Of a DNA stretch of 64,000 nt, positions 19,076 to 28,321 are shown in pieces; positions within the stretch are counted from its first letter, which is position 1, and each line of letters starts with the position of its first letter. The notes under the pieces are model-generated. The model did not search any database. It was not told the DNA's origin and was given only the letters and a program-made list of their open reading frames with translations. The DNA is from Chitinophaga ginsengisegetis (GTDB lineage: Bacteria > Bacteroidota > Bacteroidia > Chitinophagales > Chitinophagaceae): the NCBI RefSeq assembly GCF_900168065.1, contig NZ_FUZZ01000001.1:2538623-2602622 (forward strand). Reading direction: 5' to 3'. The position numbers and the translations under genes were made by a program.

Positions 19076-22000
19076 TTAAAAGCCGGCTCTGAGTGAAAGG
19101 GAATAAGTACGGGCAAATGGATTGCTGGTACCACGTTCTATCTGAATACTGCTTGCACGGAAAAAGTCATTGGTGATGGCTGTTACCTGTAAGCTCCGCA
19201 TGCCAAGTTTCTTTATAAGCGGACTCCTGTAAAAGTTATATCCGAAGGAAGCCGAACTAAGTGTCAGGTTGTTATCGTTTTGAACAAAACGGGAGGTCAG
19301 GCGGGTAGGTTGGGTGGAAACACCGATACGTGTATATGGGCTTACATCTCCCGGGCCGGACCAGCCGAGATCATATGCCCTCCGGTCTACGTTAAACGCG
19401 GGATTCACTGATTCAACACGGTCTATCAGTGTCTGATTATAGAGCTGGCCACCACATTGGTAATTGAAGATCAGGTTGACCTCAAAGCCCTTCAGCATAA
19501 AGTTGGTGCCAAAATTACCATTCCATTTAGGCTGGTTAATGCCCACCGGTACTTTATCTGCTGCATCCCAGGTGAAAGTTCTTTTTCCGTCTTTTGTAAG
19601 ATAGACTTCCGAACCGGTTGCCGGGTCTACACCCAGCGAACGAACCGCATAAATGGTGTTAATAGATTCTCCTTCTTCAAACTGTATATTGGGAATGACC
19701 TGATCACTATTAGCCACATTGAGTTTATTATTGGAAGCCTTCAATTTATTGGATAACTCTTTCAGAATATTTTTATTGGTGAATCCATTTACGTTCACTG
19801 ACCATAAGAGCCCCTTAGCGGGCTTCTCCAGGATTTTATAGCGTACAGAGAATTCGAGCCCTGTATTCTGGATCTGGCCTAAGTTCTCCGCAAAACTGCT
19901 AAAGCCTGTGGATGGCGCAAGGGTGATCTGTGTCAGCGAATTTTTGGTATTCTCACGATACAAGTCCAGCCGGAGATCCAGTTTCTCTCTTAATAATACC
20001 GCATCCATACCAACATTCGCCTTATACACATTCTGCCAGCTCAGGAACTCGTTGCCCAGCCCGATGAGGACCGCTCCCAGTTCTCCGAAATAGCTGGTAT
20101 TTACACCAAAGTTATACCGGGATTGGGCGCTGTAAGCCGGAATATTGAGTGAACCCGTAGAACCGTAACTGGCTCTCAGTTTAAGCCTGTTCACCAGGCT
20201 GCTTTTATTGAAAAATGCTTCATTATGGATATTCCAGCCAATACCTGCCGACCAGAATGTTCCAAATTTCTTTTCAGTTCCATATTGTGATGATCCGTCC
20301 CGGCGGGCGGAAACATCGGCCAGGAAACGGTTGTCATAACTATAACTTCCACTGTATACCACACCCACTCTCCTGATGGTGCTCTCATCACCGGTTGGTC
20401 GTCCGTTTGTTTCATATTGTGCCGCAAACAGCAGGTTATCCAGCTTGTCAAAAGGAAAGCCTTCCGTCACAACGGAGTAATAGTTGCTATTACTGCTGGA
20501 AACATTAAACCCAAGCATTGAAAACAACTGGTGAGGTCCCCGTGAGATATTGAGGTTAGCGGTTGTCAGGCTCTCATAGTTAAAACTATTTTCATTTCTT
20601 ACGGTATAACTTCCCTTTCTGCTGAGGTCCGTTATCTCTGCAAAACGGGAATCCTGGGCGGAATAAAACTGGTCTCCCGAGGCATTCTGTTTATTAATAC
20701 TCAGGCTTGTTTCCATGTACAGGAATGGTACCGGCGTATAACGCATCTGGAAGTTATTGGAAATACCAAAGTACTGGTTGCTGTTCACAGAATGAAGACC
20801 CGCATCATACGCGGGATTCGCTTGCCTGTAGTAGGTGTTATTTATCCACAGATTCTCCAGCATTTGCTTTGGTTTTCCTTTCTCATCGTAAGGGGCCCAA
20901 TACGGATTCATTGTTACATATTCACTGAAGTTGCCGTAAGGAGATTCATTTGACTTATTCTGGAAGATGCGGACAGAGTTTTTAAACTGTAGTTTATTGA
21001 CTACGTAGTTAAGATCAAACTGCCCGGAATAATTTTTCCGGTCCTGTCCTTTCATTACGCCTGATTGCAAGTCAGCAGAAAACTGTAACCCATACCGGAT
21101 CGATTGGTCGCCGCCCTGCAGGTATAATGAACTACGGTTGCTAATGCCATCCTGAACCGGGATCCTGAGCCAGTCGGTATTCACCCCGCTTTTCATGGCT
21201 TTATATCTTTCATTACGCAACACGTTGAGTTTGTGCTGTGCCTGCGAACTTGTAGAAGTATATACTCCCGCCCGTTGTTCGAAATCAAGTTTTTCTTCAG
21301 CATCTAAAAGATGATATACAGACAGGTCCGGCGAGGTAAACCTGAAATCATTGTTGAATGTTACCTGGATCCTGCCAGGTTTTGGTGTAACAGTAGTAAC
21401 CACCATTACCCCGTTTGCTCCGCGGGAACCATAGATGGCAGTGGCAGACGCATCTTTCAGCAAAGTGATACTGTTGATCAGGTTCATGTCCAGGTCCACG
21501 ATACGCTGGAGCGTTACTTCAAATCCATCAAGGATAAATAACGGTGCATTAGGATTGGCAGACAGCTCACCGGTGAGATTGGGAAATGAATTTTGCCCGC
21601 GCATCTGGATTTCAGGAAGCTGGTTAATATTGCCGCCGGCAACATTGTTGGGTACAATCCTGAGAGAAGGATCAAGTGCCGACACCGCTGCAAATACATT
21701 ATTGGCGCTCACCTTTTTCAATTCCGCACCGGAAATTGTTTTCGATGCCCCGGTAAAATTATTGCCCGAGCGCTGGAAAAGCCCGGTTACCACTACTCCT
21801 TCAATGCCTTTGATCAGCCGGGCCAGGCGCACATTTACCATACCGGAAGACAGCATACGGAAATTGCTTTGGGCATTGCCTTCGGTTTGATCAGGTTGCC
21901 CGTTGCCTGTTATAAGGCGTATCGGATCGGTGGCAATAGTGTTATTGTCCAGCAGGCGAAGCCCCATTGGCATATAACCGATAGATGAAATAACAATGCT

Positions 22001-22576
22001 GGCATTATCCGGTAAACCATTCAGCTGGAAACGGCCTTGTCCGTCGGTGGAAGTAGCAATCGTTGTTTTCACTACCATCACTGTTGCCCCCGGAAGCGGG
22101 TTCCCGTCAAGATCTGTTACCTGTCCGGAAAGTGAAGCTGCGGGGGCGCTCACCTCCTTCTTTTCCGGTAATGGCGCCTGAGCTTTCATCTGTAATGCAA
22201 TCGTATTATCATCCAGCTCATAGGTGAAAGGAGTTTCTTTAAGCAACTCGTCCAGGAATTGCTTAAGAGGCATATTCTTCGCCGCAATGGTGATACTACG
22301 GGATTCCATCAGCCGCTGAATTTCGCGGCTTTTAAAAAAAGTGTAATAGCCCGTCTGTTGTTCCAGTGCATTTAAAGCCTTTATCAACGGTGCTTTTTTT
22401 GCGGAAAAAGTAACCGATTGGGCCAGCCCGGATGCAGATACCTGTAGAAGAGCTCCTGTTAAAAGGAGGATGGTTAATTTCATTACCAGCAACGTTTGGT
22501 TGATAATCTTTTTTTTCCGGACCGCCGCCATATGGCACGCGCCGGAAATGCTTAGCTGATAAGCAGTTTTTTGCAT
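19076..22576 (-). CDS. SusC/RagA-like TonB-dependent transporter with STN domain
   Basis: 1166 aa from ATG 22576, chosen because it matches the MQK start and 60-nt leader of the susC at 125. It has a basic extension (1-30), a signal peptide around 31-52 (MKLTILLLTGALLQVSAS), an STN domain (55-120, ALEQQTGYYTFFKSREI), a carboxypeptidase-regulatory domain (130-215), a plug with the SusC signature KDASATAIYGSRGANGVMVV and a barrel ending AGF. The STN domain should signal to the FecR protein encoded directly upstream, which controls the sigma factor beyond it. The import substrate is unknown; no glycoside hydrolase is encoded in this operon. Confidence 0.95.
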   Translation of the reverse strand: MQKTAYQLSISGACHMAAVRKKKIINQTLLVMKLTILLLTGALLQVSASGLAQSVTFSAKKAPLIKALNALEQQTGYYTFFKSREIQRLMESRSITIAAKNMPLKQFLDELLKETPFTYELDDNTIALQMKAQAPLPEKKEVSAPAASLSGQVTDLDGNPLPGATVMVVKTTIATSTDGQGRFQLNGLPDNASIVISSIGYMPMGLRLLDNNTIATDPIRLITGNGQPDQTEGNAQSNFRMLSSGMVNVRLARLIKGIEGVVVTGLFQRSGNNFTGASKTISGAELKKVSANNVFAAVSALDPSLRIVPNNVAGGNINQLPEIQMRGQNSFPNLTGELSANPNAPLFILDGFEVTLQRIVDLDMNLINSITLLKDASATAIYGSRGANGVMVVTTVTPKPGRIQVTFNNDFRFTSPDLSVYHLLDAEEKLDFEQRAGVYTSTSSQAQHKLNVLRNERYKAMKSGVNTDWLRIPVQDGISNRSSLYLQGGDQSIRYGLQFSADLQSGVMKGQDRKNYSGQFDLNYVVNKLQFKNSVRIFQNKSNESPYGNFSEYVTMNPYWAPYDEKGKPKQMLENLWINNTYYRQANPAYDAGLHSVNSNQYFGISNNFQMRYTPVPFLYMETSLSINKQNASGDQFYSAQDSRFAEITDLSRKGSYTVRNENSFNYESLTTANLNISRGPHQLFSMLGFNVSSSNSNYYSVVTEGFPFDKLDNLLFAAQYETNGRPTGDESTIRRVGVVYSGSYSYDNRFLADVSARRDGSSQYGTEKKFGTFWSAGIGWNIHNEAFFNKSSLVNRLKLRASYGSTGSLNIPAYSAQSRYNFGVNTSYFGELGAVLIGLGNEFLSWQNVYKANVGMDAVLLREKLDLRLDLYRENTKNSLTQITLAPSTGFSSFAENLGQIQNTGLEFSVRYKILEKPAKGLLWSVNVNGFTNKNILKELSNKLKASNNKLNVANSDQVIPNIQFEEGESINTIYAVRSLGVDPATGSEVYLTKDGKRTFTWDAADKVPVGINQPKWNGNFGTNFMLKGFEVNLIFNYQCGGQLYNQTLIDRVESVNPAFNVDRRAYDLGWSGPGDVSPYTRIGVSTQPTRLTSRFVQNDNNLTLSSASFGYNFYRSPLIKKLGMRSLQVTAITNDFFRASSIQIERGTSNPFARTYSLSLRAGF

Positions 22577-22673
22577 AATTTGCAGGTGTTTGGTTGATAA
22601 ATTGAGCCGCACGCTCTTTAATGACTAAACCTTATACCGGAAGTGGCTCCAATCACTTCCGGTTTTTTCTTTT
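22505..22673 (+). ncRNA. Candidate cis-antisense sRNA over susC start
   Basis: Predicted from the plus-strand terminator at 22636-22673 and a possible -7 box AACGTTTG at 22491-22498, one mismatch from TAnnTTTG. The same sequence type (AATGTTTG) occurs at the homologous codons of the other STN-susC. The RNA would be about 170 nt and would cover the susC leader and first 24 codons. The promoter part is weak evidence; the terminator is strong. Confidence 0.3.
22636..22673 (+). terminator. Antisense-oriented intrinsic terminator upstream of susC
   Basis: On the plus strand ACCGGAAGTG (22636-22645) pairs perfectly with CACTTCCGGT (22654-22663), followed by TTTTTCTTTT. No plus-strand gene ends here, since fecR and susC both read on the minus strand. 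The susC-proximal end (22636) is 60 nt from the susC start codon, the same distance as at the first STN-susC. Confidence 0.65.
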
Positions 22674-22716
22674 GGTTGGCACTTGTTTTTTCTTACATAT
22701 ACTTCTTCCTGAAGTG

Positions 22717-23886
22717 TTATTTTCTTTCTGTTATTATTAGTTTACGGCCTTCTGCCAGGCGGAAATCAAGTCCCGTACCATCCATTAGCCTGACCAGTGT
22801 TTTCAGGCTGACCTTCCGGCTTATTTTGCCGCCAAATGGGATCTGCGAAATATGCTGATCATAAGTTACCTCTATATCATACCAGCGCTCCAGCTGTGCA
22901 GCCAATTCCTCTATGGTAGTATTATTGAAATCAAAGGCGCCGTTTTTCCAGGCAATAGCCTTATTGATATCTGCATTATCAACAACGGTAATATCGCCGG
23001 CTATACTGGCTTCCTGCCCGGGTACCAGGACAGCAGCTGCCTTCCCGCTGCGGATATTTACCTTACCTGTTATAAGCGTGGCTTTTGCCCGTGGCTGACC
23101 GGCATATGCGTTTATATTAAAAGAAGTACCCAGCACCAACACTTCGGTTTTATTATTAACCAATACCTTAAAAGGTTGGGATGCATTCTCCGCCACCTCA
23201 AAATAAGCCTCCCCTGTTAGCTGCACCTGGCGCTCCTTTCCCGAAAATTGAACGGGAAAACGAAGTGAGGACTCCGCGTTAATCCAAACCTTTGAACCGT
23301 CCGGTAAAACAATGGAGAACTGTCTTCCTCTTGGCGTAAGCACCGTATTCAGCGCTTCTGCACCTGCTTCATCAAGTGCACCATGTTCATAGGCCAGCGC
23401 CCCGTTATTCAATACGATGTCAACTCCTGCCTGGGAGGCCACTGTTCCGTTACCTGCAGTATCCAGCACTATTTTACTGCCGTTTGCCAGCATAAGCACC
23501 GCACCAGGCCGTCCCGCTGCAACGTCCTGTACAGCTACCTGGTTATCCCGGACCTGCCCCGTTTTCAACCTGTTAACGGTATACCAGCCAATAGTCAGTA
23601 TAACAAGCACGGCGGCGGCAGCAGCCAGCCATCTCCGCTTTTCAGGCATGATTCTTCTTACAGGAGCCTCTGCTTCAATTTGCCGGAGTATTTCCCCGAA
23701 CACAACCTGTTGCCGGGTTTTATCCCACTGCTGCTCCCCTGATTCAAGCGAAGCCTGCACAGAGGCTTTCACGGTTTCATCGTAAACACCCGTATTTACA
23801 GCTGCTGTAAGTTCAGACAACTCGCCGGCGGAAATTTCATTCTTCCGGTATTTATCCAGTAAGGATTGGAAATAAATCTCATCCAT
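22717..23886 (-). CDS. FecR family anti-sigma factor
   Basis: 389 aa. A cytoplasmic N-terminal part (1-85) that should bind the sigma factor is followed by one membrane helix (about 86-104, LAAAAAVLVILTIGWYTV). The periplasmic FecR domain (about 175-270) has the classic TPRGRQFSIVLPDGSKVWINAESSLRFPV and ERQVQLTGEAYFEVAEN. A DUF4974-like C-terminal domain (315-389, FNNTTIEELAAQLERWYDIEVTYD) resembles STN and probably mediates contact with the SusC STN domain. The gene lies between the sigma gene (86-nt gap) and the STN-SusC gene, forming a complete cell-surface signalling trio. Confidence 0.95.
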   Translation of the reverse strand: MDEIYFQSLLDKYRKNEISAGELSELTAAVNTGVYDETVKASVQASLESGEQQWDKTRQQVVFGEILRQIEAEAPVRRIMPEKRRWLAAAAAVLVILTIGWYTVNRLKTGQVRDNQVAVQDVAAGRPGAVLMLANGSKIVLDTAGNGTVASQAGVDIVLNNGALAYEHGALDEAGAEALNTVLTPRGRQFSIVLPDGSKVWINAESSLRFPVQFSGKERQVQLTGEAYFEVAENASQPFKVLVNNKTEVLVLGTSFNINAYAGQPRAKATLITGKVNIRSGKAAAVLVPGQEASIAGDITVVDNADINKAIAWKNGAFDFNNTTIEELAAQLERWYDIEVTYDQHISQIPFGGKISRKVSLKTLVRLMDGTGLDFRLAEGRKLIITERK

Positions 23887-23972
23887 AAACAGCTTTTAAA
23901 GCGGTACAGTATAAAGACGACAGCCACACAAAAAGTGGGTAGCCGAATTTGAAAAAAATTCTGGGTTGACGA

Positions 23973-24593
23973 TTATTGCATCAGTAACACCAACAAAATC
24001 ATTATTATCTCGGGGTCTTCTATATGGGCCATTACATAGTGACGAACCGCACGGGTAGCCAGTTTCAGGTGGGTGCGAACAGTCTGGATACTAATCCCCA
24101 TTTGCTCTGCGATATCGGCATGGGGAATGCCCGATTCTTTTGCCAGTTGAAATATAATACGCTGTTGCGGGGTAAGGGTTTCAACCGCTTGCTTCAAAAT
24201 CCCCGAATATTCTTTGGCTGCTAAAATCTTAATAGGCGAATCCGGGCCGTCGTGAAGCAATTCGCCCAATTGCAGCTGGTGATGCAGCTGACGCGCACGC
24301 GCTTTAAAGGTGTCGAAAATAATATTCCGCGCAAGTATATACAGATAATGTTCCGGTTTTTCAAGCGTTCCCGGTTGGGTACGGTTCTCCCACATACGCA
24401 TAAAAACAAGCTGCACAATATCTTCACATAACGACTGATCCCCTTTGGTAAACACCATAGCGGTATTATATACTGCAGCGCTATATTTATCATAGAAAAT
24501 GGAGAATTGCCTTACATCTTCTTCCGGGATTTTCCTATCACTGGCTATATTGATATGATCATGCTGATTGCCCAACCTTTCGCGTTTGGCCAA
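23973..24593 (-). CDS. ECF sigma-70 factor (FecI-like)
   Basis: Extracytoplasmic-function sigma factor of about 200 aa. Region 2 is seen as FSIFYDKYSAAVYNTAMVFTKG...CEDIVQLVFMRMWE, and region 4 as LTPQQRIIFQLAKESGIPHADIAEQMGISIQTVRTHLKLATRAV, a helix-turn-helix for the -35 element. The start is uncertain. The frame is open up to 24731 and has an ATG at 24647, but that region forms the terminator of the upstream gene. No ATG lies in frame between it and the conserved domain; TTG codons at 24593 and 24575 (206 or 200 aa) are the realistic starts. The FecR gene follows. The C-terminus ends with an odd hydrophobic IIMILLVLLMQ tail. Confidence 0.88.
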   Translation of the reverse strand: MAKRERLGNQHDHINIASDRKIPEEDVRQFSIFYDKYSAAVYNTAMVFTKGDQSLCEDIVQLVFMRMWENRTQPGTLEKPEHYLYILARNIIFDTFKARARQLHHQLQLGELLHDGPDSPIKILAAKEYSGILKQAVETLTPQQRIIFQLAKESGIPHADIAEQMGISIQTVRTHLKLATRAVRHYVMAHIEDPEIIMILLVLLMQ

Positions 24594-24598
24594 ATTTA
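24591..24598 (-). promoter_or_regulatory. Possible -7 promoter box for sigma gene (TAAATTTG)
   Basis: On the minus strand TAAATTTG is an exact match to the Bacteroidota -7 consensus TAnnTTTG, directly after the terminator of the upstream gene. No good -33 TTG is found at the usual spacing. If it is used, the TTG at 24593 lies inside the promoter and translation would start at TTG 24575. Confidence 0.35.
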
Positions 24599-24600
24599 GA

Positions 24601-24647
24601 AAAAAACCATGAATAGTGCTAATGATGAACAACCTGGCACTATTCAT
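24601..24647 (-). terminator. Intrinsic terminator at the end of the PUL operon
   Basis: Minus strand: ATGAATAGTGC (24647-24637) pairs perfectly with GCACTATTCAT (24619-24609), loop 17 nt, followed by GGTTTTTTC. The stem begins within the last codons of the DUF5107 gene (stop at 24640). It separates the large PUL operon from the sigma factor gene. Confidence 0.7.
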
Positions 24648-26442
24648 ATTCCCTATAAGCGCCGAATCTTGCCAGTTGGTCCTCTCCCAGCTGCGCTGGT
24701 ACCGGAATTGCAGGAATCCCCTGCTGTTCACATATCTGCATCCATAAACCGGTACGGGTATAGGTTTGATGTACTTTCTGAAAATGTGTGGAGAGCAGTA
24801 AGTCTTTCGCCTGCTGCACCTGTTTTTTGTCGATCAGCAGTTGCACCCTTCTTTCAATAACCCATTCATCGGCCAATGCATCAACTGCCGATAACCAGTG
24901 CTCCCGCTCAGCTATCGTTTGTGGTCCCATAGCGCGCAGCAGCTTATCTCTTTCCACCACCACCTGCGGATGCAACTGTACCCATTTTTCACTGATCGCT
25001 TCCATTGCTTTCCAGGCGCCTTTAAGATTCCCATCTAATTTCAATAGCCTCGCCAGCAGCACTTTTGCAAGCCCCATCCTGTTGGCAGCAAGCATTTGTA
25101 TCGCCTCTTTGCTTCTTCCCCTGCCCGCCTCCCAGGCAGCATAATAAAATTCCCACATCTCCTTGTCTTCTCCATTTGTTTTACTGATGGCGTATTCAAA
25201 CGGAGTGTCCATGTTTTCCATACCTGAAGGCGCCCATGTATATTGGTCAACAGGCGGAGGCAAAGGCAATGCTGTTTTAGCAGCACAGGCTTTCGCCAGC
25301 TCATTCCAAACCTGCACGTCCGAGTTCCTGGCCCAGTCAAATAAAGGGATGTCCTTTACCGGCCTTAGCTTAATAGCGGGCGTTTGCAGGGAATGAATAT
25401 CCAGTTCCCGGTTCGCAGGTATCCAGTATTCCACATGGCAGCGCATTTCTTTCGGCTGCAGTTCCAGCTTGATGGATTGATCTGCTATGGGGCCACCCTG
25501 CAATTCAATATATGGCGCGCGCCGTGCGGTGCTCAACATTGCCCATGTGCTGTCGGCTCCATCACCATAGCTCCACAGCTTAATGCCCGGCGCAACCGCA
25601 TTATCGGCAATATGATATAACCCTGTGCCAAGTGAAGGAGTATAGGCGCCGAAGGCATTCGCATTTTTTGTTTTCCAGAAATAGCCGGTCATTTCCCGGA
25701 TATCGGCTTCCACCCGCGGTCCCTGGCTGGCCCAGTCAATGGTATCAATATGCGAAGCATGCAACAATACCCGGCCTTCAGGGAAATTATATTTCGTGTC
25801 GGCAGCGGAAGGCAGTGCTGCATTGGACCAGCTCATCCAGGGATAGGCGTTGGCGCCGGGGTTATAAAATTTAACCCGCTCGGTTAAAAAATTATCCGCA
25901 GGTCCCAGGGAATATTCAACAGACCATTGCATACCAAAACGCAGCTCCCTTTCGCCACAGGTAACATAGGTCCTGCCCGGCGCACTGTCGATCCTGTAAA
26001 GTACAGATTCATTCTGTGAAGGCGAATGTGAAATTGGGAAACTCACTTCAATGCCACCGGCCACAAAATAAAACCGGGGCAGGATCCTCGTTTGCCGGAT
26101 TACATCCGGCACATACAACACTTCTTTTCCTGATTGCTTATGAACCATAGAAACTACTTTACCTCCCAGATCCGGACATACCGTTACTTTCAGCAGGTCA
26201 TTTTCCAACGTCACAAAGCGATATTTCTTCAACACCGGTCTGTTGGATGTTTCAGCATAACTGGTGTACGGATATACCCCGTTTGGATCAAACACCGGGG
26301 GAACCGGGCCGGCGGGCGTAAGCACATGGGTAAGCAGGTAGTCGCTGTGTTCAGAACAGGCCACTTTACCAGTGGCAGGCTGACCTATACATTTGCCAAC
26401 AATATTACCTGCAAGCAGCAATAACAATATCCTGATATTCAT
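24640..26442 (-). CDS. DUF5107 domain protein with TPR-like C-terminus, exported
   Basis: 600 aa from ATG 26442, which places the signal peptide MNIRILLLLLAGNIVG at the N-terminus; ATG 26466 would add eight residues. Residues about 40-330 match DUF5107, a galactose-mutarotase-like beta-sandwich (VTLENDLLKVTVCPDLGGKVVSMVHKQSGKEVLYVP, then FYFVAGGIEVSFPISHSPSQ), a fold shared with aldose epimerases and glycan lyases. The last 200 residues are helical, TPR-like. It is probably periplasmic and acts on, or binds, a sugar released by the pathway. It is the last gene of the ten-gene PUL operon, and its stop codon lies in the terminator. Confidence 0.82.
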   Translation of the reverse strand: MNIRILLLLLAGNIVGKCIGQPATGKVACSEHSDYLLTHVLTPAGPVPPVFDPNGVYPYTSYAETSNRPVLKKYRFVTLENDLLKVTVCPDLGGKVVSMVHKQSGKEVLYVPDVIRQTRILPRFYFVAGGIEVSFPISHSPSQNESVLYRIDSAPGRTYVTCGERELRFGMQWSVEYSLGPADNFLTERVKFYNPGANAYPWMSWSNAALPSAADTKYNFPEGRVLLHASHIDTIDWASQGPRVEADIREMTGYFWKTKNANAFGAYTPSLGTGLYHIADNAVAPGIKLWSYGDGADSTWAMLSTARRAPYIELQGGPIADQSIKLELQPKEMRCHVEYWIPANRELDIHSLQTPAIKLRPVKDIPLFDWARNSDVQVWNELAKACAAKTALPLPPPVDQYTWAPSGMENMDTPFEYAISKTNGEDKEMWEFYYAAWEAGRGRSKEAIQMLAANRMGLAKVLLARLLKLDGNLKGAWKAMEAISEKWVQLHPQVVVERDKLLRAMGPQTIAEREHWLSAVDALADEWVIERRVQLLIDKKQVQQAKDLLLSTHFQKVHQTYTRTGLWMQICEQQGIPAIPVPAQLGEDQLARFGAYREYE

Positions 26443-26467
26443 TATTCCGTTTTTTTCAGATAACATT

Positions 26468-28279
26468 TTACCTGCCCAGCCTATCGCTTAATGCATCTAC
26501 CAGGCTTCTTCCTTTATCAATATCTTCGATGATCTTATCTTCATTAAAATCCTTTTCCGCAGCAAAGCGTTGCAGATGTTGCTCAAATGTTTGCCACAGG
26601 GCTTTTACCGCTTTATCTTTTGATGCCAGCGCCTGTGTTTTTAAAATGCGGATCTTCTCAAAATCGGCGATGCCTTCCCTTAATTTTTCGAAACGTACAG
26701 AGCTGTTACCTCCCGGGTACACGAGAAAACAATCGCCGGCAGGCCACGAACCGAAACGTGCATCCCTTACCGGATCTTCCGCCCATGCGTCGTATGCCCA
26801 TCGTAAAAAACCGTCGTATCCAACAGCGGCAGAATACCAGCTGATCCATCGTCCTTCTGAAGGAGGCGAGAAAACAAAATTATTGGGCTTGGCAGGATTG
26901 CAGCAAACATAAAAGGTAGAGGAAGCGCCTCTTGCGGCGCGTTGCTTCAATTCAGCAGCAGCAGGTTCATTGCCATACAGGAAAGAATAATCATCCAGCA
27001 GCGTATCCAGCTCCTTGTGCCAGTTTCCCGCATAGGTGATACGCCATTTCGCCGGATGTTCTTTAATCACCTTAATGGCCGCCAATGTCTGCTTCATTTC
27101 ATTCTCGTTGATGCCCAGGTATGTTTTATCAAACCATCCTTTTTGTTGCAGATGCGTTTGCAGATCGTTGAGAAAAATATGCCAGTGCGTTTTATATGCT
27201 GCCGATTCCGGCGCCCAGTAAGCATACTGGTAATTACCGGTGGCCTCGTCCATATAGCGGAACCGGTTGGCCCACGGGATAGCGGTATACAGGGTGATTG
27301 CTTTATCAATACCCAACGCCATACACATCTCTATGTATTCATCAAAAATATGATAATCAAATTTCCAGCTGCCATTCTTTTGTTTTATCCATTCGATCAT
27401 TCCTCCTTCTATCATGTACGAATTATCGGACCACGGGGAATGTACGGCATAGGTAGTAATATATTTACCGCCCGCATCGGCATATAATTGCAGATGTTTT
27501 TTCAACAGTGCTTTATGTTCTGCGGACCACGGCTGCAGTTGATTATGCCAGGCAACAACCCAGGGGTTCTGCCACAAATCAAGCCGGTACGACCATTCAC
27601 GCGGCGGAGGCAGTAGCTGCGGCTGCACCCGGATGCTGACCTGTAATGCCGTGCTGTATTTATCCGTGTTTACCTGTATGGAGCCTGAATAAGTGCCCGG
27701 CGGGGTATTGGCCGGGATATTGAGCGACAGCCATACCGGTCTTACCGTTCCGCCGGGAATATCAAAACGCTCAAACGGCTCAAACCGGTCCGGCATCAGG
27801 TAACCGCTCTTATACGGCGTTTCACCACACACGGCATCTTTGGCGCCATACGGATAGTTAGAAAGTACGTAGCGCTCCATGTTCAAACTGGTATGTTCCC
27901 GGCTGATTACATTACCGCCGGCGCCGGTAAGATCGCTTAATGTAAAGCGAACCTGGTTCAGCGTGTCCGGCGACCATACCAGCAATTGTGCATTCAGTCT
28001 TTCTCCCTTCCAGCCGGTGGCATCCCAGGTGGTGACTGCCTTTTGCACCGGTACTTCTGTTCTGAAATAAAGTTTATCGGTAGTGCTGAAAGATACATGC
28101 AGGCCGTGGCTCTGCGCAGCCCATGCCTGCTCATCGGTTGTTTTATCGAAGGTGTATTCCGGTTGATAGTGACTGCTTAATGCCGGTAAATGGTTGCGGT
28201 CAACTTCTCCCTTGTACTGTGAAAAAGCTGAAAATGAAAAACAACCGGCCAGGCCAAAGATTAACGAAATTCTTTTCAT
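26468..28279 (-). CDS. GH123-like (DUF4091) glycoside hydrolase, exported
   Basis: 603 aa with a signal peptide (1-20). An N-terminal beta-sandwich (about 30-225, including SLNIPANTPPGTYSGSIQV) precedes a TIM-barrel domain of the GH123/DUF4091 type. Characterized GH123 enzymes are beta-N-acetylgalactosaminidases that use a neighbouring Asp-Glu pair in substrate-assisted catalysis. Here the equivalent place appears to be GINENEM, with Asn391-Glu392 instead of Asp-Glu. The C-terminal DUF4091 hallmark DGFLRWAYDAWAEDP...DCFLVYPGG...RFEKLREGIADFEKIRIL is intact. It sits between the oxidoreductase pair and DUF5107 in the PUL. The substrate may differ from classic GH123. Confidence 0.83.
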   Translation of the reverse strand: MKRISLIFGLAGCFSFSAFSQYKGEVDRNHLPALSSHYQPEYTFDKTTDEQAWAAQSHGLHVSFSTTDKLYFRTEVPVQKAVTTWDATGWKGERLNAQLLVWSPDTLNQVRFTLSDLTGAGGNVISREHTSLNMERYVLSNYPYGAKDAVCGETPYKSGYLMPDRFEPFERFDIPGGTVRPVWLSLNIPANTPPGTYSGSIQVNTDKYSTALQVSIRVQPQLLPPPREWSYRLDLWQNPWVVAWHNQLQPWSAEHKALLKKHLQLYADAGGKYITTYAVHSPWSDNSYMIEGGMIEWIKQKNGSWKFDYHIFDEYIEMCMALGIDKAITLYTAIPWANRFRYMDEATGNYQYAYWAPESAAYKTHWHIFLNDLQTHLQQKGWFDKTYLGINENEMKQTLAAIKVIKEHPAKWRITYAGNWHKELDTLLDDYSFLYGNEPAAAELKQRAARGASSTFYVCCNPAKPNNFVFSPPSEGRWISWYSAAVGYDGFLRWAYDAWAEDPVRDARFGSWPAGDCFLVYPGGNSSVRFEKLREGIADFEKIRILKTQALASKDKAVKALWQTFEQHLQRFAAEKDFNEDKIIEDIDKGRSLVDALSDRLGR

Positions 28280-28321
28280 GTGTTCATTTGTTCATTGAAT
28301 ACTGTTCTTTCTCTTGTGCTA

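Noticed and set aside
22636..22673. Terminator of the fecR gene
   Set aside because: On the strand of fecR the hairpin has its T-run equivalent (A-rich) before, not after, the stem. It can only terminate transcription in the opposite direction.
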